Source: CAZWSX01 sp964636985 | GTDB lineage: Bacteria > Planctomycetota > Planctomycetia > Pirellulales > Pirellulaceae | Assembly: GCA_964636985.1 (NCBI GenBank) | Contig: CAZWSX010000047.1 | Location: 1 to 35,003, forward strand | DNA: 35,003 nt | Direction of reading: 5' to 3' | Part shown: piece after piece, positions 16,910 through 24,629 of the stretch | Layout: every line of letters starts with the position of its first letter | Numbering within the stretch: position 1 is the stretch's first letter | Notes under the pieces: generated by a model | The model's input: only the letters and a program-made list of their open reading frames with translations | Databases searched by the model: none | Told to the model about the DNA's origin: nothing | Translations under genes and position numbers: made by a program

Positions 16910-18010
16910 TTACTGGCTGGGGTCCCGCCAAAGGTGCAGGTCGTCGCCTCGCCGTTCTAAGCGGATGCCCCCAGGAAGCATGTTGGTGGCCCCCTCTTTG
17001 CCTGCCGCGGCGTCGATCACCTGCCGCCATTGGCGTCGGCCCATTTGTTCCAGCGGCCATCCCATCTGCCTCCACAACAAAACAAGCGTCTCGCGCCGTT
17101 CTGCCGCTGGCTTTTCCAATAGCGCCGAGCAGCGAATCGTCCCATTCTCCCCAGCGCGGTCCACGCGAACGCATCGGTCGAAACCCTGTACGACGCGTTG
17201 GATCAGTCCGTCTTGGACCTCCCGAGCCGCCTTCGCCAGCCGAAGAAGCGCCGGCCTTGCATCACGCCCCACTAACCGCGCCAGCGCGGGGAGCGTTTCA
17301 TGCCGAACCAAGTTCCGCTGGAACTGGACCGACGCATTCGAGGAATCGGTCCGGAACGGCAGCTTTTGACGAGCTAAGTAGTCCTCGACCGACCGCCGCG
17401 ACGTGCCCAATAAAGGACGAATCACCGTGAGTGCTTCATTGATCCGACGGGCGAAGGGAATTCCAGCCAAACCGGCAATCCCAGTTCCCCGCACAATCCG
17501 CTGAATGACCGTTTCGACCTGATCGTCGGCGGTGTGGGCCGTTGCCACGTAGCGGGCGCCAACAAGCTGCGCGACGTATTCAAAAAAAGCATATCGCTCG
17601 CGACGCCAACCGTTTTCACCATGAACGCCGGAGGGTTGAGCCCATGGCGCGAGACGAGTATTCAGTTCCACCCCATAAAGGGTTGGAAGCTCCGCGCCAG
17701 TTCGCCCAACGATTAAAGGGAGCCCAACTTGCCGGGACCACGTTACGACGAACGCCTCATCGGCATCTGATTCTTCAGCGCGAAGCCGATGATTGAAATG
17801 AACCAGGATTAGCCTTCCAAGCGCATCGTGAGGGCGGATGGCGCGAAGCGATTGCGCGAGGGCCATGCTATCAGCCCCCCCAGATAGCGCGACCAACGTA
17901 GTGACATTTGTCCATCTATAAGGTGGCCAAATTCGTGTAAGTCGTCGCTCGAATGGGTCGGGATCGGAGCATTCGCCTGAGCGTTCGGTCGGTTGGCAAG
18001 ATTCCGTCAT
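16910..18010 (-). CDS. tilS: tRNA(Ile)-lysidine synthetase TilS
   Basis: A 366-residue N-type ATP pyrophosphatase that converts C34 of the tRNA-Ile CAU anticodon to lysidine, so the tRNA reads AUA instead of AUG. The PP-loop is S43-G-G-A-D-S48 in VALSGGADSMALAQSL. It is followed by LVHFNHRLRAEESDADEAFV, YVATAHTADDQVETVIQRIVRGTGIAGLAGIP and the LPFRTDSSNASVQFQRNLVRHETLP segment, all diagnostic of TilS. The C-terminal domain is short compared with E. coli TilS, as in many bacteria. A cytoplasmic, normally essential enzyme. The ATG at 18008-18010 has no clear Shine-Dalgarno. The gene is divergent from rny across an 849-base gap. Confidence 0.95.
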   Translation of the reverse strand: MTESCQPTERSGECSDPDPFERRLTRIWPPYRWTNVTTLVALSGGADSMALAQSLRAIRPHDALGRLILVHFNHRLRAEESDADEAFVVTWSRQVGLPLIVGRTGAELPTLYGVELNTRLAPWAQPSGVHGENGWRRERYAFFEYVAQLVGARYVATAHTADDQVETVIQRIVRGTGIAGLAGIPFARRINEALTVIRPLLGTSRRSVEDYLARQKLPFRTDSSNASVQFQRNLVRHETLPALARLVGRDARPALLRLAKAAREVQDGLIQRVVQGFDRCVRVDRAGENGTIRCSALLEKPAAERRETLVLLWRQMGWPLEQMGRRQWRQVIDAAAGKEGATNMLPGGIRLERRGDDLHLWRDPSQ

Positions 18011-18859
18011 GGTTGCAGTTGGAATCGTTTCGGTTACGATGGAGAGGTTCCGTAAGGTTCGTCCTTACGGTGACCTGGCTCGAAAGAGTTGGGTTCGGGG
18101 TTGGATCTCAATTCAGTTGACTGTCGACAAGGAAAGTGGCCGATCGGCCTTCGCTCCGCAACCGGTAACGGAAGCGAAGCAAGGCAGGTGTCGAACGAGC
18201 CTTGCAGCAGTGAGCAGATACGTCTTCTTCGCGAGCGACCAGTTACGTTTAGCGTAGCTGTTTAGCAAGATCGACGGAAAGTTTTGTCGGTGCCTTCAAG
18301 CCTCCGTGCCAGGTGGATTATGTACTGGTTGGTGGTCCTTGTGCGACTCCTGCTCGGCTTGGTTCTGCCAGGCCGCGGTGAGAATCGCCCGCGAGACAAA
18401 CGCGATCGCGTGGCCATGGCCGCGCGGGTCGACGGTCGTTTCGTGGAATGGCGATTGACAGGCGGTCCGATCGATACGTGGCTCAAATGGTGGTCGTTGG
18501 TTCGGCGCTGGATCAGCGCTAAGGACCCCGACGACACAACGCGTTTCGATTCTTCGATGGGACGCCGCAAGCGGCGAACCTAAGTTGCGTTCGATGACTC
18601 CGCATCGCCAGATCATTTATGGCCCTGGTGTTGTTGGGCAGGACGTTAAAATCGAAAGCGCGTATTGGGCTGCTGGAGCGTACGCACGGTAATTGCCGCG
18701 CGCGAAGAAGCTGACGCGCTCTCTTCTGCATGGTCGCCGTCTCGACTCGTTGTGAAGCGAACATGATAGTTCCCTTCACCTTCCGGTTCTTTCGTTCCCG
18801 GCCAATCATCCGGGATGAAGCCCTGCCGACGGCACTTAGGAATAACGAGGGAGCGCAAC
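18011..18859. other. Long intergenic region rich in hairpins
   Basis: 849 bases separate tilS (minus) and rny (plus). The first 200 bases contain several strong inverted repeats in a row: CCGTAAGG-TTCGT-CCTTACGG (18050-18070, with outer GGT/ACC extension), the 12-base palindrome GGCCGATCGGCC (18138-18149), CTTCGCTCCG with CGGAAGCGAAG (18149-18158 and 18169-18179, one bulged base), and GCAAGGC with GCCTTGC (18179-18185 and 18199-18205). I cannot match it to RNase P RNA, SRP RNA, tmRNA or a riboswitch I know. The rest holds one weak small-protein candidate (18320-18583) and the promoter and leader of rny, which I cannot place precisely. Confidence 0.45.
18320..18583 (+). CDS. Possible small membrane protein
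   Basis: A candidate 87-residue protein from ATG 18320, preceded closely by AGGTGG (3-base spacing, rather short). The first 16 residues (MYWLVVLVRLLLGLVLPG) could be a membrane helix. The rest is basic and Trp-rich (GPIDTWLKWWSLVRRWIS) and ends in GRRKRRT. I recognise no family. Competing frames on the other strand exist, so it may be spurious; its location in a long gap is the main reason to list it. Confidence 0.3.
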   Translation: MYWLVVLVRLLLGLVLPGRGENRPRDKRDRVAMAARVDGRFVEWRLTGGPIDTWLKWWSLVRRWISAKDPDDTTRFDSSMGRRKRRT

Positions 18860-20455
18860 GTGTTCGATTTGCTTTTCTACGGCGCACCGATAGCCATTAT
18901 TTTCTCCGATGCTGCCACGCTCGTTGGCACCGGTGCCTTTGGTGCTTTCCTGGGTGCAGGCTTGTACTGGCTGCTCGACTACCTACGGAAGAACGATGCC
19001 CGAAAGGAAGCCAAACGCATTGTGGAAGGCGCGGAACGCGATGCCGCCAATAAAGTGAAGGAAGCGGAATTCCAAATCAAGGAACAGTCGTTCTCGCAAA
19101 AGGCTGAGGCCGATAAGGAAATCAACCGCGCCAAAGACGAACTGCGGGAGCGCGAGCGGCAAGTCGAGAAGCGTCAGCAATCGTTCGACCAGCAAGCCGA
19201 AGACCTCCGCAAACAAGAGCGGGTCATCGAACAAAACCAACGCCGCCTGAAGGAAAAGATCGACGAGTCGATCGTTCGCAACGAAGAACTCACAAAAGTC
19301 GTCGACGAACAACGGCAACGATTGCAACAAGTGAGCGGCCTGTCGAAGGCCGAAGCGACTCAGCGCTTGCTCGACTCCGTCGAACAGGAACTGGCCAGCG
19401 AGATTGGCTCCAAGGTTCTGCGGCACGAAAAGCGATTGGCGGAGCTCTGCGACTCCAAGAGCCGCGACATGCTGATCATGGCGATGCAGCGCGTCGCCGC
19501 GTCGCATACCGCCGAGACAACCACCAGCACGATCGACATCCCCAACGACGACATGAAGGGCCGGATCATCGGCCGCGAAGGCCGCAACATTCGCACGTTC
19601 GAAAAGGCAACTGGCGTCGACGTCATCATCGACGACACGCCCGGCGTGGTGATTGTGAGCGGCTTCGACCCCGTTCGCCGCGAAATTGCTCGGCAAACGC
19701 TGGTCAAACTGATCGCCGACGGCCGCATCCACCCCAGCCGCATCGAAGAAGTGGCCGCCGAGACCGAGAAGGACATCGAAGCCTTCATTCAGAAAAAAGG
19801 GGAAGAAGCCGCCGACGAAGCAGGCGTCGGGGGCCTGCATCCGCGCATCATCTACATGCTCGGCCGGCTTCACTTCCGCACCAGCTACAGCCAAAACGTG
19901 TTGCGGCACAGCATCGAAGTCTCGTTCCTCTCCGGCCTGTTGGCCGAAATGGTCGGGCTCAACGGAACGCTGGCTCGACGTTGCGGCCTGCTGCACGACA
20001 TCGGTAAAGCAGCCGACCACGAACTCGAAGGGGGCCACCCCAAAATCGGCGCCGACCTGCTGAAACGTCACGGCGAAAATGCCGACGTCGTTCATGCCGC
20101 GCTGGGTCATCACGACGAGATCGTGGTCGAGCATCCCTATACCGTGATCGTGGCTACCGCCGACGCCTGCAGCGCTTCGCGTCCCGGTGCTCGCCGCGAA
20201 TCGCTCGAGCGTTACATCAAACGGATGGAGGAACTCGAATCGATCGCCAGCGGGTTCCCCGGCGTCGAGCAAGCGTTCGCCATTCAAGCCGGCCGCGAAC
20301 TCCGCGTCCTCGCCAGTGCTCGCGACACCGACGATGCCGCCGCGGCCAAGCTGAGCCGCGATATCGCCAAGGCCTTTGAAGAGCAGCTCACCTACCCGGG
20401 CGAAATCAAGGTAACTGTCGTTCGCGAATCGCGTTTTACCGAAGTGGCGCGATAG
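18860..20455 (+). CDS. rny: Ribonuclease Y
   Basis: A 531-residue endoribonuclease that starts mRNA decay from the membrane. I chose GTG 18860 because GAGGGAG (18847-18853) lies 6 bases upstream and because it gives the normal N-terminus; an ATG 45 bases upstream lacks this. Domain order: N-terminal membrane helix (about 18-40), long charged coiled coil (about 45-215), KH RNA-binding domain with GRIIGREGRNIRTFE (235-248), and HD metal-dependent catalytic domain with the HD pair H379-D380 in LLHDIGKAADHELEGGHP, plus VLRHSIEV upstream. Length and order are normal for RNase Y. The next gene, ymdB, starts 37 bases downstream, the same pairing seen in many bacteria, so co-transcription is likely. 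Confidence 0.97.
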   Translation: MFDLLFYGAPIAIIFSDAATLVGTGAFGAFLGAGLYWLLDYLRKNDARKEAKRIVEGAERDAANKVKEAEFQIKEQSFSQKAEADKEINRAKDELRERERQVEKRQQSFDQQAEDLRKQERVIEQNQRRLKEKIDESIVRNEELTKVVDEQRQRLQQVSGLSKAEATQRLLDSVEQELASEIGSKVLRHEKRLAELCDSKSRDMLIMAMQRVAASHTAETTTSTIDIPNDDMKGRIIGREGRNIRTFEKATGVDVIIDDTPGVVIVSGFDPVRREIARQTLVKLIADGRIHPSRIEEVAAETEKDIEAFIQKKGEEAADEAGVGGLHPRIIYMLGRLHFRTSYSQNVLRHSIEVSFLSGLLAEMVGLNGTLARRCGLLHDIGKAADHELEGGHPKIGADLLKRHGENADVVHAALGHHDEIVVEHPYTVIVATADACSASRPGARRESLERYIKRMEELESIASGFPGVEQAFAIQAGRELRVLASARDTDDAAAAKLSRDIAKAFEEQLTYPGEIKVTVVRESRFTEVAR

Positions 20456-20492
20456 CCGCTTCGCCTTTGGTCCTTCACCACGAATTGTTCCC

Positions 20493-21329
20493 ATGCGCCT
20501 CCTGATGATTGGCGACATCGTCGGCAAGCCGGGGGTGAAGATCGTTCGCCGAGCCGTTCCTTTTCTCCGCACGCGGGAGCGGCTCGATCTGGTGGTCGCC
20601 AACGCCGAGAACGCAGCCGATGGTTCCGGCCTTACGCCGGCCATCTGGCGCAGCCTGGCCGGATCGGGCGTCGATGGCGTCACGCTTGGCGATCACATCT
20701 ATCGCCGCGGCGAAGTGATCCCACTCCTCAAGTCGGAACCCACGATCGTGCGCCCTGCCAATTTTCCGGCGGAAGCGCCAGGCAATGAGTGGATGGTCCT
20801 TAAAACGGCATCGGGCTGCGAAGTTGCCGTGTTCAGCCTGCTCGGGCGGGTCTTCATGAAGCCCGTCGATTGTCCGTTCAAGGCCGCTGAGCGTGTGATG
20901 GCGGCGATCCCTGAAACGGTCAAGATCCGCGTTTGCGATTTCCACGCCGAGGCTACCAGCGACAAGCAACTACTGGGACGATTGCTCGACGGCCGCGCGT
21001 CGGCCGTGCTGGGTACCCACACGCACGTTCCCACTGCCGACGAGACCATCTTTCCCGGCGGCACCGCCTTCCAATGCGACCTCGGAATGACGGGCCCGTA
21101 TGAGAGCATCCTGGGACGAAAGATCGAACGCGTCGCCGAAGCAACCGTGACGTTTGTTCCCACCCAATTCGATGTCGCCACGGAGGACGTGCGGCTATCG
21201 GGAACGATCATCGATATCGACGAGGCCACGGGTAAGGCCACCGCCATCCGGCGGTTAGTGGTTCGCCGCGACGAAGTGACAGCCTGGGAAACGGAAGCCA
21301 ATCAGCCAGCGCCGCCCCCCTTGATGTAG
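20493..21329 (+). CDS. ymdB: YmdB-family metallophosphoesterase (2',3'-cyclic-nucleotide phosphodiesterase type)
   Basis: A 278-residue calcineurin-like phosphoesterase of the TIGR00282/YmdB family, which hydrolyses 2',3'-cAMP and related nucleotides in Bacillus and affects RNA levels and biofilm. Metal ligands can be read almost position for position: D8 (IGDIVG), E39-N40 (NAENAADG), H68, H151 (DFHAEATSDK), H176 and H178 (LGTHTHVPTAD). The usual Asn of the GNH motif is Asp here: TLGDHIY, D67. The adjacent usual Trp-Asp is also changed. Asp can still bind metal, but the change is worth noting. The C-terminal end is Pro-rich and short. Cytoplasmic. It follows rny by 37 bases and fits a shared role in RNA turnover. 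Confidence 0.93.
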   Translation: MRLLMIGDIVGKPGVKIVRRAVPFLRTRERLDLVVANAENAADGSGLTPAIWRSLAGSGVDGVTLGDHIYRRGEVIPLLKSEPTIVRPANFPAEAPGNEWMVLKTASGCEVAVFSLLGRVFMKPVDCPFKAAERVMAAIPETVKIRVCDFHAEATSDKQLLGRLLDGRASAVLGTHTHVPTADETIFPGGTAFQCDLGMTGPYESILGRKIERVAEATVTFVPTQFDVATEDVRLSGTIIDIDEATGKATAIRRLVVRRDEVTAWETEANQPAPPPLM

Positions 21330-21422
21330 CTGGGCAACGCCCGCCGTCTGTCGCCGGGTTAGATATCGGCATATCATCGACTTTCACGGGTCGAAATTCT
21401 TTCCCTTACTTCTCTCACGCCG

Positions 21423-21890
21423 ATGCTCAAGACTTACGAAGGCGAACTCGAACCCATCAAAGATGGACGATATGCAATCGTTGTTTCGACGTACAACGAC
21501 AACATCACGAGCAAGCTGTTGACGGGTGCCGTCGACTCACTCAAGCAACACGGCGTGCCTGACGACCGCATCGTCGTAGCCAAGGTTCCCGGAGCGTGGG
21601 AGGTTCCGCTGGTCGCGGCAAAGTTTGCTGAACTAGATTCCGTGGTCGGGATCATCTGCTTGGGAGCGGTGATCAAAGGGGAGACGACCCACGACGAACA
21701 CATCAACCGCCAGGTAAGCGAAAGCCTGGGGCGGATCTCGCTGGTGACCAAAAAACCGGTCGCCTTCGGCATCCTCACCTGCAACACCATGGACCAGGCG
21801 ATCAATCGAGCTGGCGGCAACCTCGGGAACAAAGGGGTCGAGTGCGCCGAAGCGGTGCTGCGCATGGCAACGCTCATGGCGACCATCTAG
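21423..21890 (+). CDS. ribH: 6,7-dimethyl-8-ribityllumazine synthase
   Basis: A 155-residue protein that condenses 5-amino-6-ribitylaminouracil with 3,4-dihydroxy-2-butanone 4-phosphate, the penultimate step of riboflavin synthesis. Family landmarks are VPGAWEVPLVAAKFA (substrate loop), ICLGAVIKGETTHDEHIN with the catalytic His90, VAFGILTCNTMDQAINRAG and NKGVECAEAVLRMATL. The usual aromatic in the IVxARFN site is Tyr (STYNDNIT). Length is normal; the enzyme forms pentamers or 60-mers in the cytoplasm. It lies 93 bases after ymdB and 4 bases before the formylglycine-generating enzyme gene. No FMN riboswitch is visible upstream and no other rib gene is in the window. Confidence 0.96.
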   Translation: MLKTYEGELEPIKDGRYAIVVSTYNDNITSKLLTGAVDSLKQHGVPDDRIVVAKVPGAWEVPLVAAKFAELDSVVGIICLGAVIKGETTHDEHINRQVSESLGRISLVTKKPVAFGILTCNTMDQAINRAGGNLGNKGVECAEAVLRMATLMATI

Positions 21891-21894
21891 ACTG

Positions 21895-22995
21895 GTGAAA
21901 ATGAACGCCAGCGCTACGCAACTCTCCCAGCGATCCTTCGGACTGTTCTTGGCAGCCGTGGTCCTGTTTGTTGGCTGCAACGAGCCTGAGAAACCTTCCA
22001 CTGCGAAGAAATCCTCAGCGGCTAAGCCCGCCACCTTCGAGATCGATCCCGCGCCACCGCCAGAACCAGCGCCCGAGGGGATGATATGGGTTCCCGGTGG
22101 CAAGTTCCGCCGCGGCAGCGATTACGACGCGTTTACCGATGCCCGCCCGATCCGAGTGATCGAGATCGATGGTTTCTGGATGGACGAAACGCCGGTCACG
22201 AACAAGCAGTTCTCGGAATTCATCAAGGCGACGGGCTACGTCACGATGGCCGAGCGAACGCCGAAGGCGGAGGATTTTCCCGACGCCCCGCCGGAGAATC
22301 TGGTCCCGGGTTCTCTTTGCTTCAAAAAGCCTGCCGGGCCGGTCGATCTGTCCAACCACTACTCGTGGTGGACGTACATGCACGGCGCTTGCTGGAATCA
22401 CCCCGAGGGCCCCAAGAGCAACATCGACGATCGGATGGATCACCCGGTCGTGCACGTTTGTTTCGAGGACACCATGGCCTACGCCAAGTGGGCCGGCAAG
22501 CGATTGCCTACCGAATCGGAGTGGGAGCGAGCTTCTCGCGGCAAGCGTGATCAAGCGCCGTACGTCTGGGGCGACGAGTTGTTTCCCGATGGGAAGACAT
22601 GGATGGCCAACACCTGGCAGGGAGATTTCCCGCTAGAAAACGACGTCGAAGACGGCTATACCGGAACGTCGCCGGTGAAGGCCTTTCCACCGAACGACTT
22701 CGGCCTCTACGACATGTCGGGCAATGTGTGGCAGTGGTGTAGCGATTGGTATCGCCCCGACGCTTATGTCCTGGGCCCCAAACGGAATCCCCAAGGCCCC
22801 GACGTGAGCTACGACCCAATTGAGCCCGGCGTAGCTAAACGGGTGCAGCGAGGCGGTTCGTTCCTGTGTAGCGATAGCTACTGCGTTCGCTATCGCTGCG
22901 GCGGTCGCGGGAAGATGGAAATCGAGTCCGCCTCGGCCCACGTCGGCTTCCGTTGCGCAAAGTCCGCGAAAGCGGCTTCTGGAAAGCCCGAGTAG
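21895..22995 (+). CDS. Lipoprotein formylglycine-generating (sulfatase-modifying) enzyme
   Basis: A 364- or 366-residue FGE/SUMF1-type protein; starts are GTG 21895 or ATG 21901. The N-terminus is a lipoprotein signal (FGLFLAAVVLFVGCNEP), then a Lys/Pro linker. The FGE domain begins at PEGMIWVPGGKFRRGSD and continues with DGFWMDETPVTNKQFSEFI, HPVVHVCFEDTMAYAKWAGKRLPTESEWERASRG, GLYDMSGNVWQWCSDWY and VQRGGSFLCSDSYCVRYRCGGRG. The last motif carries both cysteines equivalent to the catalytic pair of human FGE (C323 and C328 counting from the ATG), so it is likely a true copper-dependent oxidase that converts the active-site Cys of sulfatases to formylglycine, not a cysteine-less relative. Envelope location suits export-coupled sulfatase activation. 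It starts 4 bases after ribH. Confidence 0.92.
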   Translation: MKMNASATQLSQRSFGLFLAAVVLFVGCNEPEKPSTAKKSSAAKPATFEIDPAPPPEPAPEGMIWVPGGKFRRGSDYDAFTDARPIRVIEIDGFWMDETPVTNKQFSEFIKATGYVTMAERTPKAEDFPDAPPENLVPGSLCFKKPAGPVDLSNHYSWWTYMHGACWNHPEGPKSNIDDRMDHPVVHVCFEDTMAYAKWAGKRLPTESEWERASRGKRDQAPYVWGDELFPDGKTWMANTWQGDFPLENDVEDGYTGTSPVKAFPPNDFGLYDMSGNVWQWCSDWYRPDAYVLGPKRNPQGPDVSYDPIEPGVAKRVQRGGSFLCSDSYCVRYRCGGRGKMEIESASAHVGFRCAKSAKAASGKPE

Positions 22996-23104
22996 GGCGA
23001 TCTCTGCTGCGAACGCGCCATCAAAACGATTCTAGGCGCAGTCAAAAAGATGGCATTTTCTGCGTGATTCCGTTCATTCGGAAATCGTTCACAAGAAAAT
23101 GATT

Positions 23105-23141
23105 TCTCCGTAAGTCTCCATGCAGATAGGACTTACGGAGA
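23105..23141. promoter_or_regulatory. 12-bp perfect inverted repeat, candidate operator or enhancer site
   Basis: TCTCCGTAAGTC (23105-23116) and GACTTACGGAGA (23130-23141) flank a 13-base spacer. No T-run follows on either strand, so it is not a normal terminator. It lies 105 bases before the ATG of the next gene and just upstream of a sigma-54-like element, suggesting a binding site for a dimeric regulator. Confidence 0.4.
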
Positions 23142-23154
23142 ATCATCGACGCCA

Positions 23155-23171
23155 TTGGCATGTCCCTCGCA
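23155..23171 (+). promoter_or_regulatory. Candidate sigma-54 (-24/-12) promoter
   Basis: The sequence TTGGCATGTCCCTCGCA has GG (23157-23158) and GC (23169-23170) exactly 12 bases apart, as in the consensus YTGGCACG-N4-TTGCW, with two mismatches (T for C after the A; C for T before GC). Transcription would begin near 23181, 65 bases before the ATG at 23246. Confidence 0.4.
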
Positions 23172-23245
23172 TTTCTTTAGGTCCGTCGCGGGCTCGAAGT
23201 GAGACCGCTTAGGCAGGACTTGATGAATTGCGAAGGGATTTTGCG

Positions 23246-23818
23246 ATGACGACTTTTTTTGGTTCGCGTTGGCTGGCTTCGACCTCGTTGGTTGCCGTTC
23301 TTTCGTTGGCCTTAATCAGCCAAGCGAAAGCTCAAGACAATTGCAACAACGGTCGCGGAAATTTTGGGCGAGGAATCCCCAACGGCCAGACGAATTTCTA
23401 CGGGTCCCCGGCCAGCCATCACTTTGGCAACCATTGGGATAACAACCGCGGACACAACGTGAACTTCCGCGGGAACGCCTGGGATCGCGACCACGACCGG
23501 TTTGGCCGGGGCAGCTACAACCGCTTTGACTACCCCAACCACGACGGCTATCACGACCGCTTTCACAGCGCGGCGTTCCGGAACGCTGGTTATCCCGGCT
23601 TCGCCTCGACGTACAGCGCACCTTCGCCGTACACCCCGTACAACGCGGCTCCTTACGGCGCCAATCCCTACGCTGCTCCGCCGTACACCACGCAAGTCGT
23701 AGTCCCCACGACGTCGCCCGTAGCGGTCCCGACGACCACGTACCCCAGCTACCCCAGCTATGGACGCGGACTCAACGTAACGACGCCGAACGGCTTCGGC
23801 TTAGGTCTGAACTTCTAA
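23246..23818 (+). CDS. Secreted His/Asn/Tyr/Pro-rich protein
   Basis: A 190-residue protein from ATG 23246, with AAGGG 8 bases upstream. Residues 1-29 form a signal peptide (WLASTSLVAVLSLALISQAKAQ), cleaved probably after AKA. The first half of the mature protein is rich in His, Asn, Gly, Arg and Asp (HHFGNHWDNNRGHNVNFRG, NHDGYHDRFHS). The second half is Tyr/Pro/Ala-rich (APSPYTPYNAAPYGANPYA) with Tyr-Pro-Ser repeats, and it ends in GFGLGLNF. It is low-complexity and probably disordered. It could bind metal through His or serve as a surface-matrix component; both are inference. I recognise no family. A similar secreted His/Tyr-rich gene follows at 24194. Confidence 0.75.
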   Translation: MTTFFGSRWLASTSLVAVLSLALISQAKAQDNCNNGRGNFGRGIPNGQTNFYGSPASHHFGNHWDNNRGHNVNFRGNAWDRDHDRFGRGSYNRFDYPNHDGYHDRFHSAAFRNAGYPGFASTYSAPSPYTPYNAAPYGANPYAAPPYTTQVVVPTTSPVAVPTTTYPSYPSYGRGLNVTTPNGFGLGLNF

Positions 23819-24193
23819 CGCATAGGAATGGTTCACGGACGAACCTTTCGCCCAGCCAACTCCCACGTGGAGCTGGCTGGCTGCGTTGACGCATCGCGGA
23901 ATCACGCGTTTGGCACTCAACGATCTGAGTTCCAACGGTTCGTGCCTCAGAGAAAGAAAGAGTCTGACTCTGGGTCATGAGAAAACGATTTGACATCGAT
24001 CGAAGCATGGAAGATTCGCATCGATGGCCGTAATAGGCCTTACCCTCCCCAGCAGTTTGGCCGCGCACTGAAAACGAACGCCAGTGCCTTCAACGCGTCG
24101 AATGCCAGACCACGGATCGTCACCGCGTGGCTAAGTTGCCTTGGCTATGTTGCCATGGCAATGACGATCGCTTCTTCCCAGGGGGGAAATGTT
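23819..24193. other. Intergenic region between two secreted His/Tyr-rich genes
   Basis: 375 bases with no supported gene. It starts with the hairpin at 23853-23879 and contains a short odd palindrome AGAGTCTGACTCT (23959-23971). A longer in-frame extension of the next gene runs back to 23990 but has no signal peptide at its start and no ribosome site, so it is not used. No clear promoter was found. Confidence 0.4.
23853..23879 (+). terminator. Terminator-like hairpin after the His/Asn-rich gene
   Basis: CAGCCAACTCC pairs with GGAGCTGGCTG (one A-C mismatch) around a 5-base loop, 34 bases after the stop codon. No T-run follows, so the assignment rests on position and stem strength. Confidence 0.35.
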
Positions 24194-24589
24194 ATGTACA
24201 AGTTGATTCTCGGTTTCGCCGCTGCGGCGGCTTTGTTTCTGGGTGTGAACACCAGCGCGCAAGCGCAGCACCCGTTGCATCCACATCACCATCGCCACTA
24301 TTCGGGGTACTCCAACAACGTCAACTACGGACGGCTTTACATCTCGCCGTACTCACGAGTTCAAGTTCCGGTCTACACCTCCGGCTATGGCGGATACGGT
24401 GGTTACGGCGGCGTGGGCATCACGTCGTACTACGGCGGGTACAACGCTGGGTACGGTGGATACAACGGCAGGTATGGCTACAATGCCTATCGTCCCGTAA
24501 TTGGGGGCGGCTACGACGGAGTCCAACTCGATCCGTACCACACGTATCACAACTACCCGTACCCGCACGTGCACCACAACCACTGGTAG
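24194..24589 (+). CDS. Small secreted Gly/Tyr/His-rich protein
   Basis: A 131-residue protein from ATG 24194, preceded by GGGGGGA (24181-24187, 6-base spacing). Residues 1-24 are a clean signal peptide (MYKLILGFAAAAALFLGVNTSAQAQ). The mature protein begins with a His cluster (HPLHPHHHRHYSGY). Its centre is made of Gly-Tyr repeats (SGYGGYGGYGGVG, YYGGYNAGYGGYNGRYGYN), and it ends in another His/Tyr tail (HTYHNYPYPHVHHNHW). The composition recalls metal-binding or matrix proteins, but no family is recognised and no function can be assigned. It shares a secreted, His/Tyr-rich design with the gene at 23246. A terminator-like hairpin follows. Confidence 0.75.
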   Translation: MYKLILGFAAAAALFLGVNTSAQAQHPLHPHHHRHYSGYSNNVNYGRLYISPYSRVQVPVYTSGYGGYGGYGGVGITSYYGGYNAGYGGYNGRYGYNAYRPVIGGGYDGVQLDPYHTYHNYPYPHVHHNHW

Positions 24590-24629
24590 TGCTTGCGACA
24601 GCGCTGACGGGTTCGAGATTGAACGGTAG

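Noticed and set aside
18011..18300. RNase P RNA, SRP RNA or tmRNA in the tilS-rny gap
   Set aside because: The hairpins suggested an RNA gene, but the conserved RNase P P4 strands, the SRP GGAAG-type tip and the tmRNA ends were not found.
18983..20683. A 566-codon open frame on the minus strand opposite rny
   Set aside because: It mirrors the codon structure of rny, has odd composition rich in Phe, Asp and Val runs, and shows no family motif; rny on the plus strand is certain.
21330..21422. FMN riboswitch upstream of ribH
   Set aside because: The gap is only 93 bases and lacks the conserved RFN element segments.
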